This document shows positions 33,991 to 43,021 of a stretch of DNA of 64,000 nt, one piece after another. Position 1 is the stretch's first letter; every line of letters starts with the position of its first letter. The position numbers and the translations under genes were made by a program. The DNA lies in assembly GCA_009363175.1 (NCBI GenBank), contig CP045205.1, positions 1,426,001 to 1,490,000 on the forward strand, given 5' to 3'. The notes under the pieces were generated by a model, which was not told where the DNA came from, ran no database searches, and was given only the letters and a program-made list of their open reading frames with translations. The stretch comes from Citrobacter telavivensis (GTDB taxonomy: Bacteria; Pseudomonadota; Gammaproteobacteria; Enterobacterales; Enterobacteriaceae).

Positions 33991-35421
33991 TTACGACATA
34001 TTCATTTCTGTTTGATAGCGTTTAATCGCTGCCGTACTTTTTTGCGGGTCGGTCATATTCATCGGATCAAGCAAATAGTCCGCCTGTTCCGGCGTCAGCA
34101 GTTTTTCTGCCAGCACGACCTGCTTTACGCTGCACTGTTGTTGATACGCGGCTTTTGCAATTCGCGATCCCACCTGATAACCAAACAGCGTTGCCACGAC
34201 GGTGGCCAGCGCCGTACTTTCCTCGGCGTAGCGAGCGCTCACTTCTTCATTGATCGCAATATCTTTCAGGCATTTATCGATGAATAACGGTATCCCCCGA
34301 CTCAGTAACGAACAGGATTCGAAAAGCGCCTTCAGCAGTACAGGTTCCCACACGTTCAGGTCAAGCTCGCCACCCTCAACGGCCATGGTCACCGTGACGT
34401 CATTACCTATCACCTGATACGCAATTTGATTCATCAGTTCGGGCATCACCGGGTTGATTTTGCCCGGCATAATGGACGAGCCCGGTTGCACGGCCGGGAC
34501 GATAATTTCATTAAAGCCTGCGCGCGGTCCTGAACCCTGAATACGAAAATCGGTTGCCATTTTGGAGAGAAAGGCGGCGATTTTTTTGAGCTGTGCGGAG
34601 AATTCAATATAAAAGTCACCGTGTTGCAGACCATCGAAGAAATCCGTTTCTGGTCGATATTTTTCGCCTGTGAGGGTTTCCAGCCACTGATAAACGGCCG
34701 GAAGATATCCCTCATGTGTGGATAACCCCGTGCCGATCGCCGTCGCCCCCAGGGGTAAACACAACGCCTCTTCGTTAACCTCGGTCAGCTTTTCTTTGAG
34801 TCTGCTGACCTGTGTGCGATACGCGCCAAACTGCTGACCAAACGTCATTGGCACCGCATCCTGAAGGCAGGTGCGGCCTAACTTCACCTTGTCGGCAAAC
34901 AGACGGCTTTTGTCCGCTAACACGGCTTCCAGTTTTTCCAGTTGCACGAGCAAATGTTTAATATTCATGCGGCTGGTCATTTTCATTGCCGCAGGAATGA
35001 CGTCGTTAGTTGACTGTCCCATATTGACGTGCGTATTCGGGTGAATCGCGTCATATCCCCGTGCGCCGGTGAGAAGTTCATTCGCGCGGTTAGCGACGAC
35101 TTCATTCATGTTCATGTTGGTCGAGGTGCCGCCACCGCCCTGAAAAACATCAATCGGGAAATGGGCAGCAAAATTTCCGTTCATCACCTCCTGCGACGCC
35201 GTCACGATGACGGCGGCTTTCCGCGGTTCCAACGCGCCAATTTGCGCGTTCGCCTGAGCCGCCGCTTGTTTGATCGCGGCGATAGACCACAGGAAATGCG
35301 GAATATCGCCGGCCGTTTGTCCCGATACTGAAAAATTCAGTACCGCCCGTTGCGTTTGAATACCGTAGTAGGCGTCATCCGGCACCATTAAAGTTCCTAA
35401 TAGATCCTTTTCTTCACGCAT
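33991..35421 (-). CDS. Aspartate ammonia-lyase (aspartase), fumarase/aspartase superfamily
   Basis: A 476-residue cytoplasmic enzyme converting L-aspartate to fumarate and ammonia. It has the superfamily signature GSSIMPGKINPV with the catalytic serine, HVNMGQSTND, the TGLSTHEGY region, and EEDLLG-like and DAYYGIQTQRA N-terminal segments. The product is closer in form to aspartase than to fumarase C (QSTND rather than QSSND). It resembles but is not the main enterobacterial AspA, so it is probably a second aspartase. Paired with the Dcu carrier behind it and a divergent LysR-type gene. Confidence 0.87.
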   Translation of the reverse strand: MREEKDLLGTLMVPDDAYYGIQTQRAVLNFSVSGQTAGDIPHFLWSIAAIKQAAAQANAQIGALEPRKAAVIVTASQEVMNGNFAAHFPIDVFQGGGGTSTNMNMNEVVANRANELLTGARGYDAIHPNTHVNMGQSTNDVIPAAMKMTSRMNIKHLLVQLEKLEAVLADKSRLFADKVKLGRTCLQDAVPMTFGQQFGAYRTQVSRLKEKLTEVNEEALCLPLGATAIGTGLSTHEGYLPAVYQWLETLTGEKYRPETDFFDGLQHGDFYIEFSAQLKKIAAFLSKMATDFRIQGSGPRAGFNEIIVPAVQPGSSIMPGKINPVMPELMNQIAYQVIGNDVTVTMAVEGGELDLNVWEPVLLKALFESCSLLSRGIPLFIDKCLKDIAINEEVSARYAEESTALATVVATLFGYQVGSRIAKAAYQQQCSVKQVVLAEKLLTPEQADYLLDPMNMTDPQKSTAAIKRYQTEMNMS

Positions 35422-35559
35422 CGTTATCTCTCTTCCTGTATTAAGGTGTGTCGCTACCTTAATTTGCTGGCAGTACAGATAATTTGAAGTGGCTCAAAGA
35501 AAAAAAACCATTGAAAAGATAAATATTCATTATTAAAAAATGTAATAGTAGAGGCGGAG

Positions 35560-36501
35560 ATGAAGGACATTAACTTCGATTTTAAGCAGTTACAGGCGTT
35601 TTTAGCGGTGATTGAGACCGGTTCATTTACCGCTGCGGCAAAGAAGCTCAACCTGACTCAATCCTCGATTTCTCAGCAGATAGCGAATCTGGAAAATGGC
35701 CTAAAGACAGACGTTATTAACCGCTCACAGCGACCCATTCAGATGACGATAGCCGGGCAAGCGCTGTATCCGCTGGGGAAAAAGATTATCGATAGCGGCA
35801 TTTATTTGCAGGAACATATTAACGCGATCAGTCACGGGCATATTTCACATTTGAAAATTGGTTTTGTTGATTCGATCGGTAAGTCCATTGGGCTGGATAT
35901 CCTTAAGTTCCTGCAACCGCAGGTAAAACATATTTTTCAGGTTACCGGTACGGCATCGGGACTGCTTTCCGCACTGAATACAGGCAGCATTAACCTGGCA
36001 ATCACCATGCTGCATACTGAGATGCCGCCTAACGTCAGAATGTACCCGTTGATTGAGGAAGAGTTTCTGTGCGTTTGCCCCAAAGCCTGGTCGGAGACGC
36101 GACTGGAAGAGTTGTGTAAAAACAGGAACTACATCGCCTACACCCCCAGTACGCCAACCGGCATCCAGACGCTCAACTGGTTGAAATGGAATAACCTGTC
36201 TCCATCCATACAGTTTGAAATGGACAATGCTGATGACATTCTAAAACTTATTTCCTACGGTTATGGATGGACGCTGACCACGCCGCTGTTTATGACCACC
36301 ATTCCCACGTTTACCGACTCGCTGAAGATCATCCGTATTAACAACCGTAAAGAGCGGCGCAAAATTGTCCTGTTGTGTAAGGACGACGAACTGTCTGAGT
36401 TTTATAAACATCTGGCGATTGAAGTCCGGTCGATACTGGAAACGAAACTGGAGCAAGGGTTTTACAGTAAGCTCGATTCGGATGAGGATGTGTCGTTATG
36501 A
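35560..36501 (+). CDS. LysR family regulator, divergent from the aspartase gene
   Basis: 313 residues. The N-terminal winged HTH (FKQLQAFLAVIETGSFTAAAKKLNLTQSSISQQIANLE) is followed by a substrate-sensing domain (LKIGFVDSIGKSIGLDIL onward). It is divergently arranged with the aspartase-dcu operon and shares a 138-bp control region, the common layout for a LysR activator of its neighbour. The inducer is unknown; aspartate or a C4-dicarboxylate is the obvious candidate by context. Confidence 0.9.
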   Translation: MKDINFDFKQLQAFLAVIETGSFTAAAKKLNLTQSSISQQIANLENGLKTDVINRSQRPIQMTIAGQALYPLGKKIIDSGIYLQEHINAISHGHISHLKIGFVDSIGKSIGLDILKFLQPQVKHIFQVTGTASGLLSALNTGSINLAITMLHTEMPPNVRMYPLIEEEFLCVCPKAWSETRLEELCKNRNYIAYTPSTPTGIQTLNWLKWNNLSPSIQFEMDNADDILKLISYGYGWTLTTPLFMTTIPTFTDSLKIIRINNRKERRKIVLLCKDDELSEFYKHLAIEVRSILETKLEQGFYSKLDSDEDVSL

Positions 36502-36544
36502 AACGAGTTTTCATGGTGAAAATGAAACCCTGACACAGGTTTTG

Positions 36545-36577
36545 AAAAGGCCGGATAAATAATAACCCCGGCCTTTT
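36545..36577. terminator. Bidirectional terminator
   Basis: AAAAGGCCGG (36545-36554) pairs with CCGGCCTTTT (36568-36577) around a 13-base AT-rich loop. It lies between convergent LysR and MFS genes and gives a U-rich stem end on both strands. Confidence 0.85.
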
Positions 36578-36604
36578 AATTCAACCTTAGAATATTAAAG
36601 CAAT

Positions 36605-37963
36605 TTATACGGAGCTCTTTGAGTTCACTTGATGAAACGCGCCTGCGTTATCGGTCGTTTTTTTTACCTCATTACTGGCAACGTGAGTGAGGTCTAACTT
36701 GTGAGTTTCGGGGGCAAACCACACAGCAACCATCGTGATGACGCTCATCGCTACAGCCAGGCATGCGACAGGCCAGGATGCGCCGTCCGCCATACCGGAA
36801 AGCAGAACCGCAGCGAGCGGCGCGATGCCGCCAGAGGCAGCCGCACTGATTTCGCGGCCCAGAGATAATCCGCTGAAGCGGACCCTGGACGGAAACACTT
36901 CAGAGAAAAACGCGCCCTGGGTTCCCAACATCGCGGCAACGCCGATACCGACACCCAGCGTCATGGCAACGATCACTCCCCATGTGGTTCCGGTATTTAC
37001 CAGCCAGAAAAATGGGAACGCAAAAAGTGCTGAGAAAACGGCACCAAACATGTAGATGGCTTTACGACCCCATTTATCAGATAAAGCTCCAAACATGGGG
37101 GTGGTAAACATGGCGAAGGCAGCCGCGACCGCCACAGCAACTGGGCCGACCGAAGGTGCCATATGTAGCGTCCCGACAATATAAGCAATAACAAAGGTCT
37201 GGTAGACGTAACTGACACCACTCTGGGCGACCTGAGAGCCAGCCACGACAAACAGGCTCTTCTTCTCCGTTTTTACCAGGTCGCGTAGCGGGCTTTTACT
37301 GACCGATCCGGACTTGGCCAGTTTCTCAAACGCGGCTGTCTCAGAAAGCTTCATACGGATGATCAAAGCCACAACAACCAGCAGTGCACTGAATAAAAAT
37401 GGAATTCGCCAGGCCCAACCAAGGAAAATTTCTTTCGGAAATTGAGTCAGGATAGCGAAGGTGCCAGCGGACAAAAGCAGGCCGATATAAACGCCAACAC
37501 CCGGGAATGATGAGTAAAACCCTCGCCGATTGACCGGAGCACTTTCCGCAGTCAGAATTGCCGCACCGCCAAATTCAGCCCCAGCGCCAAATCCCTGAAT
37601 CAGACGCAGACAGACCAGCATGATCGGCGCCCATACTCCGACAGAATCATAAGTGGGTACGAAACCAATTAAGGTGGTAGCCGATCCCATCAGCAGTAGC
37701 GTGATTACCAGGACTTTTTTCCGTCCTATTTTGTCACCGAGTTGGCCGAAATAAATCGCCCCGAACGGACGAACCACAAAACCAAGCGCTAACGTTGAAA
37801 ATGCCAGAATGGTTGAGACGAAATGATCCCCTTTCGGGAACATGATTTCATTGAAGACCAGAGCAGCTGCAGTGCCATACAAAAAGTAGTCAAACCATTC
37901 CAGTGCGGATCCCACTAAAGAGGCTGCGGCGACACCCTTCATTGATTTTTTCTGAGTACTCAT
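36605..37963 (-). CDS. MFS transporter, metabolite:H+ symporter (MHS) family
   Basis: A 452-residue inner-membrane carrier with twelve helices. The MHS family pattern (ShiA, ProP, KgtP, citrate carriers) is seen in ASLVGSALEWFDYFLYGTAAAL, the loop GDKIGRKKVLV, RLIQGFGAGAEFGGAAIL and the ENG-like NRRGFYSSFPGVGVYIG. It follows the CoA-transferase and crotonase genes on the minus strand, so it probably imports the carboxylic acid that they activate. The substrate cannot be told. Confidence 0.92.
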   Translation of the reverse strand: MSTQKKSMKGVAAASLVGSALEWFDYFLYGTAAALVFNEIMFPKGDHFVSTILAFSTLALGFVVRPFGAIYFGQLGDKIGRKKVLVITLLLMGSATTLIGFVPTYDSVGVWAPIMLVCLRLIQGFGAGAEFGGAAILTAESAPVNRRGFYSSFPGVGVYIGLLLSAGTFAILTQFPKEIFLGWAWRIPFLFSALLVVVALIIRMKLSETAAFEKLAKSGSVSKSPLRDLVKTEKKSLFVVAGSQVAQSGVSYVYQTFVIAYIVGTLHMAPSVGPVAVAVAAAFAMFTTPMFGALSDKWGRKAIYMFGAVFSALFAFPFFWLVNTGTTWGVIVAMTLGVGIGVAAMLGTQGAFFSEVFPSRVRFSGLSLGREISAAASGGIAPLAAVLLSGMADGASWPVACLAVAMSVITMVAVWFAPETHKLDLTHVASNEVKKTTDNAGAFHQVNSKSSV

Positions 37964-38079
37964 CGGGTTTCCCCTTAATTAAAATGGTGGAGTTCGCTCA
38001 TTACATTATGTAATTGAGAGGCGTGTATAAAATAAAGACTGGAAATGCGAGCCCGTCATGTACGGACTCAAATATGGCG

Positions 38080-38874
38080 TCATTCCCCGCGGAATTGCGG
38101 AGCGCGTTTTTCTTTAAATGCCGCTTTGCCTTCGCGGGCATCATCGGTATAGAAGCAGATAGTACGGAGATCCCTTTCGTAACGGACGGCCTGATCGAGC
38201 GGCATATTGCCGGCTGCGCGCATATTTAATTTGGCTGTCTGGGCAGCGATTGGGGGCCTCTCGCTGATAGTTATCGCCAGTTTGTTCACTGCAACCAGCA
38301 TCTCTTCCTGGGAATTAAACAGTTCGTCAACAATCCCCCACGCGCATCCTGTTTCAGCGTCAATGGGATCTCCGGTGTACAGCATTCTTGAGGCTCGCGA
38401 TGCACCAATCGTTTTGTTGAGATATACCGCCATCCCACCGCCGCCAACCCAGCCGAGTTTAATTTCAGGGGCTCCGAACAACGCGTTACGGGTGCTGACG
38501 CGGATATCACAGCACAATGACAGCTCGAGTCCTCCACCCAGCGCATAGCCGTTAATAGCACAGATAGTGGGTTTGTTTATCTCGGCAATGGCGTCGCAAT
38601 GGTCACTCTTCATACGGTGAGCCCAGGGGGAGTGATAGGTATCCAGTTCTTTAATATCGCTGCCACAGCAGAATGCTTTAGGACCGTTTGCCGTCAGGAT
38701 CACGACACGTACATCCGGTGATTCATTACAGAAGGCCGCAATTTTCGTAATGGTAACGGACATCGACGGCGTGATCGCATTTAACTTTTCCGGACGGTTC
38801 AGAGTGATGATTGCCACTCTGTTTTCAAGTGAAAACTGCACGTTCGGATCAATTGCAAAACTGAGCTCAGCCAT
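38080..38874 (-). CDS. Enoyl-CoA hydratase/isomerase (crotonase) family protein, CaiD-like
   Basis: A 264-residue cytoplasmic crotonase. The oxyanion-hole segments are CGSDIKEL and GYALGGGLELSLCCD. Both usual catalytic glutamates are present, one in GGLELS and one in APEIKLG, so hydratase activity is plausible. I start it at 38874, where ATGGCTGA overlaps the CoA-transferase stop by 8 bp and GGAG lies nine bases upstream; an ATG 15 bases earlier is possible. It acts with the CoA-transferase ahead of it on an unsaturated or hydroxy acyl-CoA. Confidence 0.88.
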   Translation of the reverse strand: MAELSFAIDPNVQFSLENRVAIITLNRPEKLNAITPSMSVTITKIAAFCNESPDVRVVILTANGPKAFCCGSDIKELDTYHSPWAHRMKSDHCDAIAEINKPTICAINGYALGGGLELSLCCDIRVSTRNALFGAPEIKLGWVGGGGMAVYLNKTIGASRASRMLYTGDPIDAETGCAWGIVDELFNSQEEMLVAVNKLAITISERPPIAAQTAKLNMRAAGNMPLDQAVRYERDLRTICFYTDDAREGKAAFKEKRAPQFRGE

Positions 38875-40081
38875 TGATTTTTTCTCCATTAGTACGGGTT
38901 ACGGTGCCGGTCTCTTTCAGAGAGGCAATATCCTGTTCGCTGTAACCCAGCTCACGCAGGATTTCATCGGTATGTTGACCCACAAACGGTGTCGGGCGTT
39001 GAAGGGAAGAAGGGGTTTTACTGAATTTAATGGCAAATCCCGGTGTTTTCACTTTGCCTTCGCTTGGATGGTCATACTCAATAAAGGCTTCGTTATGAAT
39101 AACCTGAGGATCGTTAACCACATCCTCATAGCCATAGACTTCACTACTCCAGAGGCCCTCAGCATCAAAGATGTCACGCCACTCTTGGGTTGTCCGCTCC
39201 ACGAGTTTTTCCCGGGTTACGCGAAAAATGAAATCACGCTGAGGTAGAGTATGACCATCCACTTCATCTTCCATCGTTTCAAATTCCGGCACGCCCAGAA
39301 TTTTACCCAGAGTGGGCAGGTGAGGAGTGACCAGGGTAATAAAACTGTCTTTCGTTCTGAATACACCATAAGGTGCACGGATATAGCAGTGGCCATGCGG
39401 CTCTTCGCTGCGGCGTTGAGGTTTGAGCCCTTGGGTAAATACCGTCATTTCCTGCATCTGATTCGCAATGATCGCATCGAGCATGTTGATCTGTACCAGT
39501 TGGCCTTCACCCGTACGTTCACGATGCAGCAATGCCGCCAGTGCGCCTTCAAAGGCAGTATAGGCAGTAATCGCATCAACCAGATATTGTCCGGCAGGCT
39601 GTGGCGGGGTGTCATCTACTCCGGAGCTCAGCATCGCGCCGCTTAGCGACTGCAGCAGCAGATCCTGACCAGGGCGTTTCGAGTACGGGCCAGTCTCGCC
39701 ATAACCTGACATCGATACATAGATCAGATCGGGTTTTATTTCTTTCAGCGTGTCGTAATCCACGCCAAGACGGGTGGCCACTCCCGGACGATAATTCTGG
39801 ATAAACACATCAGCGGTTTCTACCAGCTTGTAAAGCAGAGCCTTACCTTCCTCATCCTTCAGGTTCACCGCCAGACTTCGCTTATTGCGGTTCAGGGAAA
39901 GGAAAGACGTGTTGATGATATTACCGTAGGCCCCCCCGGCTGAAGTATGGCGCTGCCATTCCCCCGTTGTGGGCTCCACTTTAATGACGTCTGCTCCCAT
40001 ATCTCCCATACGTAAAGCCGCAAACGGGCCCGCCATGGCGATTGAACAATCCAGTACCCGATACCCTTTAAGAATTGACAT
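38867..40081 (-). CDS. Class III CoA-transferase (CaiB/BaiF/Frc family)
   Basis: A 404-residue cytoplasmic CoA-transferase. The catalytic aspartate of the family is Asp169 in GQYLVDAITAY, the same number as in formyl-CoA transferase. Other marks are MAGPFAALRMGDMGADVIKVEP, NRNKRSLAVNLKDEEGK and DVFIQNYRPGV. I use the ATG at 40081 (AGGTAGC before it, start MSILKGYRVLDCS as in relatives); the frame extends nine codons further. It moves CoA from a donor acyl-CoA to a carboxylic acid, the first step of catabolism for the MFS substrate. First gene of the minus-strand operon. Confidence 0.9.
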   Translation of the reverse strand: MSILKGYRVLDCSIAMAGPFAALRMGDMGADVIKVEPTTGEWQRHTSAGGAYGNIINTSFLSLNRNKRSLAVNLKDEEGKALLYKLVETADVFIQNYRPGVATRLGVDYDTLKEIKPDLIYVSMSGYGETGPYSKRPGQDLLLQSLSGAMLSSGVDDTPPQPAGQYLVDAITAYTAFEGALAALLHRERTGEGQLVQINMLDAIIANQMQEMTVFTQGLKPQRRSEEPHGHCYIRAPYGVFRTKDSFITLVTPHLPTLGKILGVPEFETMEDEVDGHTLPQRDFIFRVTREKLVERTTQEWRDIFDAEGLWSSEVYGYEDVVNDPQVIHNEAFIEYDHPSEGKVKTPGFAIKFSKTPSSLQRPTPFVGQHTDEILRELGYSEQDIASLKETGTVTRTNGEKING

Positions 40082-40166
40082 ATAGCTACCTCGCTTATCC
40101 GTTGTCATTTATTACCGCCATCGGGCGGCTCTGTTGATGTCTTTTACGTTAGATGAAGAGCATTAG

Positions 40167-40182
40167 ATATTATATATAATAT
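40167..40182. promoter_or_regulatory. AT-only palindrome in the divergent control region, possible GntR operator
   Basis: A perfect 16-bp palindrome ATATTATATATAATAT lies between the divergent CoA-transferase and binding-protein-like genes. The 11-base core ATATATAATAT recurs at 42112-42122, just upstream of the GntR regulator. Matching sites at both promoters would fit an autoregulated GntR repressor, but AT-only palindromes also arise by chance or serve as promoter elements. Confidence 0.4.
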
Positions 40183-40278
40183 TTAATAAATTGTGATGAC
40201 GATCGATATTTGAACAACTTCAAGCCGATAAGATGAGCGGCGTTCATGAACAGAATGTCGACAAATCAAGAGGTTAAA

Positions 40279-41397
40279 ATGAATTATTTCAAGGGGTTAA
40301 CATGGGATCATCCGCGAGGTTATCGTCCACTACAGGCATGGGCAAAAGCAGATGAAACGCTGAAGGTTGAGTGGGACATCCAGAAACTTGAAGGTTTTGA
40401 GTCACATCCTATCGATGACCTGGCAGAAAAATACGACCTGTTAATTGTAGATAATCCGGGTATTGGCGAGGCTGTTGAGAAAAAGTGCCTGTGGCCACTT
40501 GAAGATCTCCTGACATCTGAACAAATGGCTTACCTGCGTGAGACCAGTACCGGCGATTCCTGGGACAGCTACCAGTACAAAGGGAAACACTGGGCAATTC
40601 CGGTGGATGCTGCATCCCAGGTTTGCGCGCTTGCCGATAGCAATATCGGTATCGCGCCGGTGAGTTGGGATGATGTGCTGTTGCTTAGCCAGGAGCATGA
40701 AGGGCGGGTTGCGTTATCACTGGGAGGGCCTCATGCTTTGCTGACTTTCTTCTCCATTTGCCAGTCGTTAGGAGGAAAGCTGTTTGAAGGCCACTGTTTC
40801 GTTCTCGATACAAGAACCGCAATCCAGGCACTGCACATTATGCAGGCTCTTTATCGTCGTCAAAATAAAGCCCTAACATCGCTTAATCCGATTGGTTTGC
40901 TGGATGAAATGGCCAAAGGGACCTTTGATTTGTGCCCGGCTATTTTTGGATATATTAATTTCAGTACACCGGATAGCGGCAGGCGAGTGAAATTCTATAA
41001 CACTCCTCATTGTGGCGATTCGACAGTGCATGGGTCCGTGTTAGGGGGAACCGGTCTGGCGGTGTCTTCGCGTTGTACTCCGACCCCAGAACTTATCCGG
41101 CATATCATGACATATGTGTCTGAAGAGATGCAGAAAACACTTGTCGTGGAAAACGGCGGGCAACCAGCCAATATCTTAGCGTGGAAAGATAAACGCGCTA
41201 ACGATCTGACTCACCATTTTTTTTCCGGCACGCTTGAGACAGTAACCCAAGCTTATCTTCGCCCAAAATATCATGGCTATATTTCATTCCAGGATACGTC
41301 TTCTGCAATTATTCGCAATGGCCTGATAGACGGCCTCTCAACGGAGGACATCGTTTTGGCAGTCAAAGAGAATCATAGAAAATTTCGTCTGGAATAA
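40279..41397 (+). CDS. Solute-binding-protein-like protein without a signal peptide
   Basis: 372 residues resembling extracellular solute-binding family 1 (sugar-type): YDLLIVDNPGIGEAVEKKCLWPLEDLL, YQYKGKHWAIPVDAASQV, LLSQEHEGRVALSLGGPHALLTFFSI and GSVLGGTGLAVSS. The N-terminus (MNYFKGLTWDHPRGYRPLQAW) has no hydrophobic stretch, so the product should stay in the cytoplasm, and no ABC permease or ATPase gene is nearby. I start at 40279 because AAGAGGT precedes it. It is divergent from the CoA-transferase operon and ends in a shared terminator with the GntR gene. A cytosolic ligand-binding or even catalytic role is possible. Function unknown. Confidence 0.75.
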   Translation: MNYFKGLTWDHPRGYRPLQAWAKADETLKVEWDIQKLEGFESHPIDDLAEKYDLLIVDNPGIGEAVEKKCLWPLEDLLTSEQMAYLRETSTGDSWDSYQYKGKHWAIPVDAASQVCALADSNIGIAPVSWDDVLLLSQEHEGRVALSLGGPHALLTFFSICQSLGGKLFEGHCFVLDTRTAIQALHIMQALYRRQNKALTSLNPIGLLDEMAKGTFDLCPAIFGYINFSTPDSGRRVKFYNTPHCGDSTVHGSVLGGTGLAVSSRCTPTPELIRHIMTYVSEEMQKTLVVENGGQPANILAWKDKRANDLTHHFFSGTLETVTQAYLRPKYHGYISFQDTSSAIIRNGLIDGLSTEDIVLAVKENHRKFRLE

Positions 41398-41400
41398 ATC

Positions 41401-41426
41401 AAAATGCCGCGATGACGCGGCGTTTT
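41401..41426. terminator. Bidirectional terminator
   Basis: AAAATGCCGCG (41401-41411) pairs with CGCGGCGTTTT (41416-41426) around ATGA with one G-U pair. It separates the convergent binding-protein-like and GntR genes and abuts the GntR stop codon. Confidence 0.85.
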
Positions 41427-42085
41427 CAATGACCAGTACTGTATGAAATCTGGCGATCAAAACCTAAGATAATATGGTCACGGGAACGCTGGCGATACCC
41501 CTCTACATCAGCAGATTCAATAGTGTTGATAATTTCATCGTGTTCATCACACAATAAATTGATATCAGGCACCCCTCTGGATTCATGGAAACGGCCAACC
41601 TGGGGGCCATAGTTTAAGGTACGGTACATTTCGATGATAAGATCATTACGTGTTGCCTGAACAATATAATTATGGAACTCAGCGTTCAGGTTGATAAAAG
41701 AACTGTACTGTTCATAGCGTGGTCCGTACTGTTGCGAGCGCATCGCCTGATTCAATTCCCGAAGATGTATAATTTCAGCACGGGTAATATTTTTAAGCAC
41801 CATTTCCGCAATTTCAGGCTCAATAAGCAGACGCGCTTGCTGCCACTGGTAAATATCCTGTGCATCCGGTTTTGGGGCGACACGAAACCCTTTGTTATGC
41901 TCAAGAACTATCAGTTTCTCAGCGGCCAGACGAAAGAGCGCCTCACGAACCGGGATACCGCTGATCCCAAAACGCTTACTGAGGGTATTCACAATCAGTC
42001 GGGCACCAGGTTCCAACTGGTTAGAAATGATCTCCTGCTTCAGCAACTCATACACTTTATGGCTGATACTCTCGTGTTGCAGCAT
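41426..42085 (-). CDS. GntR family regulator (FadR/FCD subfamily)
   Basis: 219 residues: an N-terminal winged HTH (GARLIVNTLSKRFGISGIPVREALFRLAAEKLIV) and a helical FCD ligand domain with the metal-binding histidine pattern (FHNYI in the middle, DEHDEIINTI near the end). FCD members usually sense organic acids or acyl-CoA compounds. With the CoA-transferase/crotonase/MFS operon and the binding-protein-like gene beside it, it is the likely local regulator. Confidence 0.92.
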   Translation of the reverse strand: MLQHESISHKVYELLKQEIISNQLEPGARLIVNTLSKRFGISGIPVREALFRLAAEKLIVLEHNKGFRVAPKPDAQDIYQWQQARLLIEPEIAEMVLKNITRAEIIHLRELNQAMRSQQYGPRYEQYSSFINLNAEFHNYIVQATRNDLIIEMYRTLNYGPQVGRFHESRGVPDINLLCDEHDEIINTIESADVEGYRQRSRDHIILGFDRQISYSTGH

Positions 42086-42436
42086 GGGCTTTCCCTGAGA
42101 AATTGAACAAAATATATAATATCAGTAATAAATGACCGGAGCAATTTAACAAAATAATAACAATAAGGTGCGGTATTTTACTGAGGATATTTTATTCTTT
42201 AAATTTCAATTGATTAAGTTATCTGTAAAAACAAGGAGGACTTCTTCCGGGCGGGACTGCCTTTCAAAAACAGTAAGTAAATGTATTGTCCCTGCGCGAT
42301 TTTGGCCTCAATGCATTCGTGTCAGCAGTATCGCCTGATATTTACATAACCCCAATCCTTCATCATTCGGTCTCCAGCGAAGTATTGCCCGCAATTACCC
42401 TCTAAAGTAGCGGAAGTGCTTATGCCGGAGGTTGCT
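42086..42436. other. Gene-free AT-rich region upstream of the GntR gene
   Basis: 351 bp between divergent GntR and ABM genes. It contains AATATATAATAT (42111-42122), sharing an 11-base core with the palindrome at 40167, and an isolated AAGGAGGA near 42233 with no start codon at a suitable distance. Nothing else is recognisable. Confidence 0.4.
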
Positions 42437-42739
42437 ATGATTGCAGTGATTTTTGAAGCGGATGCGGTGCCCGCTCAGCAGGAACGATATTTACAACTCG
42501 CCGCTGAACTCAGGACGGAACTCGTTAATATTGAGGGTTTCATCTCAATTGAGCGTTTCAGAAGTTTGAGCAAGGAGGGGCGGATTTTATCGCTGTCGTG
42601 GTGGGAGAGTGAAGACGCCGTTACGGTGTGGAAAAACAACATGAAACATCGGGCCGCGCAAATGGAAGGAAGGGAGTCGATATTTTCGTTTTACCGAATC
42701 CGCGTTGCGCACGTTCTGCGTGATTATTCATCCGAATGA
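42437..42739 (+). CDS. Antibiotic biosynthesis monooxygenase (ABM) domain protein
   Basis: 100 residues forming a single ABM/dimeric ferredoxin-like fold: IAVIFEADAVPAQQERYLQLAAELRTELVNIEGFISIERF, then the conserved LSWWESEDAVTVWKNNMKHRAAQ. The relatives are small, often dimeric proteins, some oxidising quinones or degrading heme, many of unknown role. The ATG at 42437 has GGAGG seven bases upstream; an ATG seven codons earlier lacks one. It stands alone and is followed by a hairpin at 42756. Confidence 0.85.
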   Translation: MIAVIFEADAVPAQQERYLQLAAELRTELVNIEGFISIERFRSLSKEGRILSLSWWESEDAVTVWKNNMKHRAAQMEGRESIFSFYRIRVAHVLRDYSSE

Positions 42740-42755
42740 GAAGCGAATGGAATAC

Positions 42756-42784
42756 CCCCCGACGTCGCTTCTGGCCGTCGGGGG
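42756..42784 (+). terminator. Hairpin after the ABM gene
   Basis: CCCCCGACG (42756-42764) pairs perfectly with CGTCGGGGG (42776-42784) around an 11-base loop, 16 bp after the ABM stop. It is strong but lacks a U run. Confidence 0.6.
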
Positions 42785-43021
42785 AGGGTTATATCTCTGT
42801 TCTTCACAGGTACACGATTACCGCCTGAATGCCTGCAAGCTGGTCAGGTTGCTCTGCGTTTCGATGTTGAGCAGAAAATCCAATAACCCATGACATTCTG
42901 TAACCAATACAGAGGAAGGGGAATCACCGCCATTACGCAAGCAGAATGGTATCCAAAGCACACAGGGGAACGGAAAGTACATACGCTGGGGCGCTATTTC
43001 TGAGCCACTGTGAATGACAGG

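Noticed and set aside
40279..41397. Reading the binding-protein-like gene as part of a normal ABC sugar importer
   Set aside because: No permease or ATPase gene is within the module, and neither the start at 40279 nor the longer frame from 40246 gives a signal peptide.
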